From an uncultured Chitinophaga sp. (lineage in GTDB: Bacteria > Bacteroidota > Bacteroidia > Chitinophagales > Chitinophagaceae), in assembly GCF_937874145.1 (NCBI RefSeq), contig NZ_CALNBI010000121.1, positions 1 through 5,785 of the forward strand: 5,785 nt of DNA, in the 5' to 3' direction. Position 1 is the first letter of the stretch, and every line of letters starts with the position of its first letter. The notes under the pieces were generated by a model, which saw only the letters and a program-made list of their open reading frames with translations, searched no databases and was not told the origin of the DNA. This document shows, piece after piece, positions 5,115-5,785 of the stretch. A program made the translations under genes and the position numbers.

Positions 5115-5785
5115 TTAGGTGTGCTGGTAATGCAGCGCCGCTTCCAGGAAGTTGGGCAGCAAGGTGTCGTGCGTGAGCAGGATCTTGTCTGGCTGTTGCA
5201 GCAGCTCCAGCATGTTTTCATATTTCTCCGCCCCGTGATCTGCCACCACGCGATGGCGGCGGGTGGGCTGGCGGAGGTATTTGTGCATCCCTTCGGCGTC
5301 TGCCTCGGGATGGAATTGTGTTCCGATCATATACGGATTGAACCGGATGGCCATGGTGGCTCTTTCCAGCGGCACGTGCGGCCTTTCTTTCTCGATCGCC
5401 AGCACTTCGGCGCCCATGGCCCGGAGGTTCTCCTCATGCGGCCGGATTACCTGCCAATGGCGGCTGTCCACGATGTAAAAAGGATCATGCAGCCCGGCAA
5501 ATACCGCTTCATTTTCGCCAGCGGCCGTCAGATGGACGGGAAATACGCCGAAAGCGGAGCTTTTCCGCCGGCACACTTCTCCCAGTTCAAAAAAACGGCA
5601 TACGATCTGGAACGAATGGCAGATCAGGAAAATGTGCTTTTTGCGGCTTCCTTCCTGCAGGTTCCAGTCCAGCACCGATTGGAGCCAGCCGAAATAAGCC
5701 ACTTCCCAGTCGCTGCCGGCACTGTCGACCGGCGAACCGGGCCCGCCCGTACTGATATACACATCAAATCCCAGATCCGGCACCT
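5115..5785 (-). CDS. Class I glutamine amidotransferase (5' end outside window)
   Basis: The reading frame is open to the right edge, so the true start lies outside; a GTG at 5783 is internal. Of 222 visible residues counted from that GTG, the landmarks are ISTGGPGSP (10-18), the nucleophile region FLICHSFQIVC (52-62) with Cys55, and GTQFHPEAD (154-162) with His158 and Glu160. Together these form the Cys-His-Glu triad of class I (triad) GATases, which hydrolyse glutamine and pass ammonia to a synthase partner. The nucleophile elbow reads LICHS instead of the common GxCxG, a variant that still keeps the cysteine. About 60 residues follow the HxE motif, ending in a conserved-looking tail (THDTLLPNFLEAALHY, 204-219). 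The domain stands alone, so its acceptor is expected on a separate protein, and the ATP-grasp gene 11 nt downstream is the obvious candidate. Non-amidotransferase gamma-glutamyl hydrolysis is an alternative. Confidence 0.85.
   Translation of the reverse strand, partial: VPDLGFDVYISTGGPGSPVDSAGSDWEVAYFGWLQSVLDWNLQEGSRKKHIFLICHSFQIVCRFFELGEVCRRKSSAFGVFPVHLTAAGENEAVFAGLHDPFYIVDSRHWQVIRPHEENLRAMGAEVLAIEKERPHVPLERATMAIRFNPYMIGTQFHPEADAEGMHKYLRQPTRRHRVVADHGAEKYENMLELLQQPDKILLTHDTLLPNFLEAALHYQHT

Noticed and set aside
4288..5118. Plus-strand open frame (276 codons) opposite the ATP-grasp gene
   Set aside because: An antisense shadow; the minus-strand product has coherent ligase motifs and operon spacing.

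Overview
The window looks like a chromosomal segment from a GC-rich member of the Bacteroidetes, most likely a Chitinophaga-type organism. The evidence is the combination of Bacteroidetes-type -7 boxes (TAnnTTTG), A/T-rich leaders with no convincing Shine-Dalgarno sequences, and the gene families themselves. The genus is an inference from style and gene content, not from a marker gene. Coding density is high. No RNA gene, mobile element, CRISPR array or intergenic gap over about 100 bases is visible.

Layout: (1) 1-728, minus strand: the N-terminal 242 codons of a LuxC-family acyl-CoA reductase running off the left edge. (2) 729-819: a divergent promoter region with two -7-like boxes on opposite strands only 3 bp apart. 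(3) 820-1167, plus strand: a two-cluster [4Fe-4S] ferredoxin followed by an intrinsic terminator. (4) 1263-3441, plus strand: D-alanine--D-alanine ligase (ddl), a membrane-anchored protein with three PASTA domains, and a single-domain rhodanese, ending in a very clear intrinsic terminator at 3467-3494. (5) 3507-5785, minus strand: a tight three-gene operon, transcribed right to left: class I glutamine amidotransferase (5' end cut by the window), an ATP-grasp-type ligase with an apparently circularly permuted layout, and a Rid/YjgF-family protein.

How the genes may work together: Ddl makes the D-Ala-D-Ala dipeptide for peptidoglycan precursors, and PASTA domains are associated with peptidoglycan or muropeptide binding, so ddl-PASTA reads as a cell-envelope pair. 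The acyl-CoA reductase and ferredoxin share a divergent control region and may be redox partners or simply co-regulated. The minus-strand operon is the most interesting part. An ammonia-releasing amidotransferase, an ATP-dependent carboxylate ligase and a Rid protein lacking the canonical catalytic arginine together suggest an uncharacterised amidation or ligation pathway. The substrate cannot be read from the sequence.
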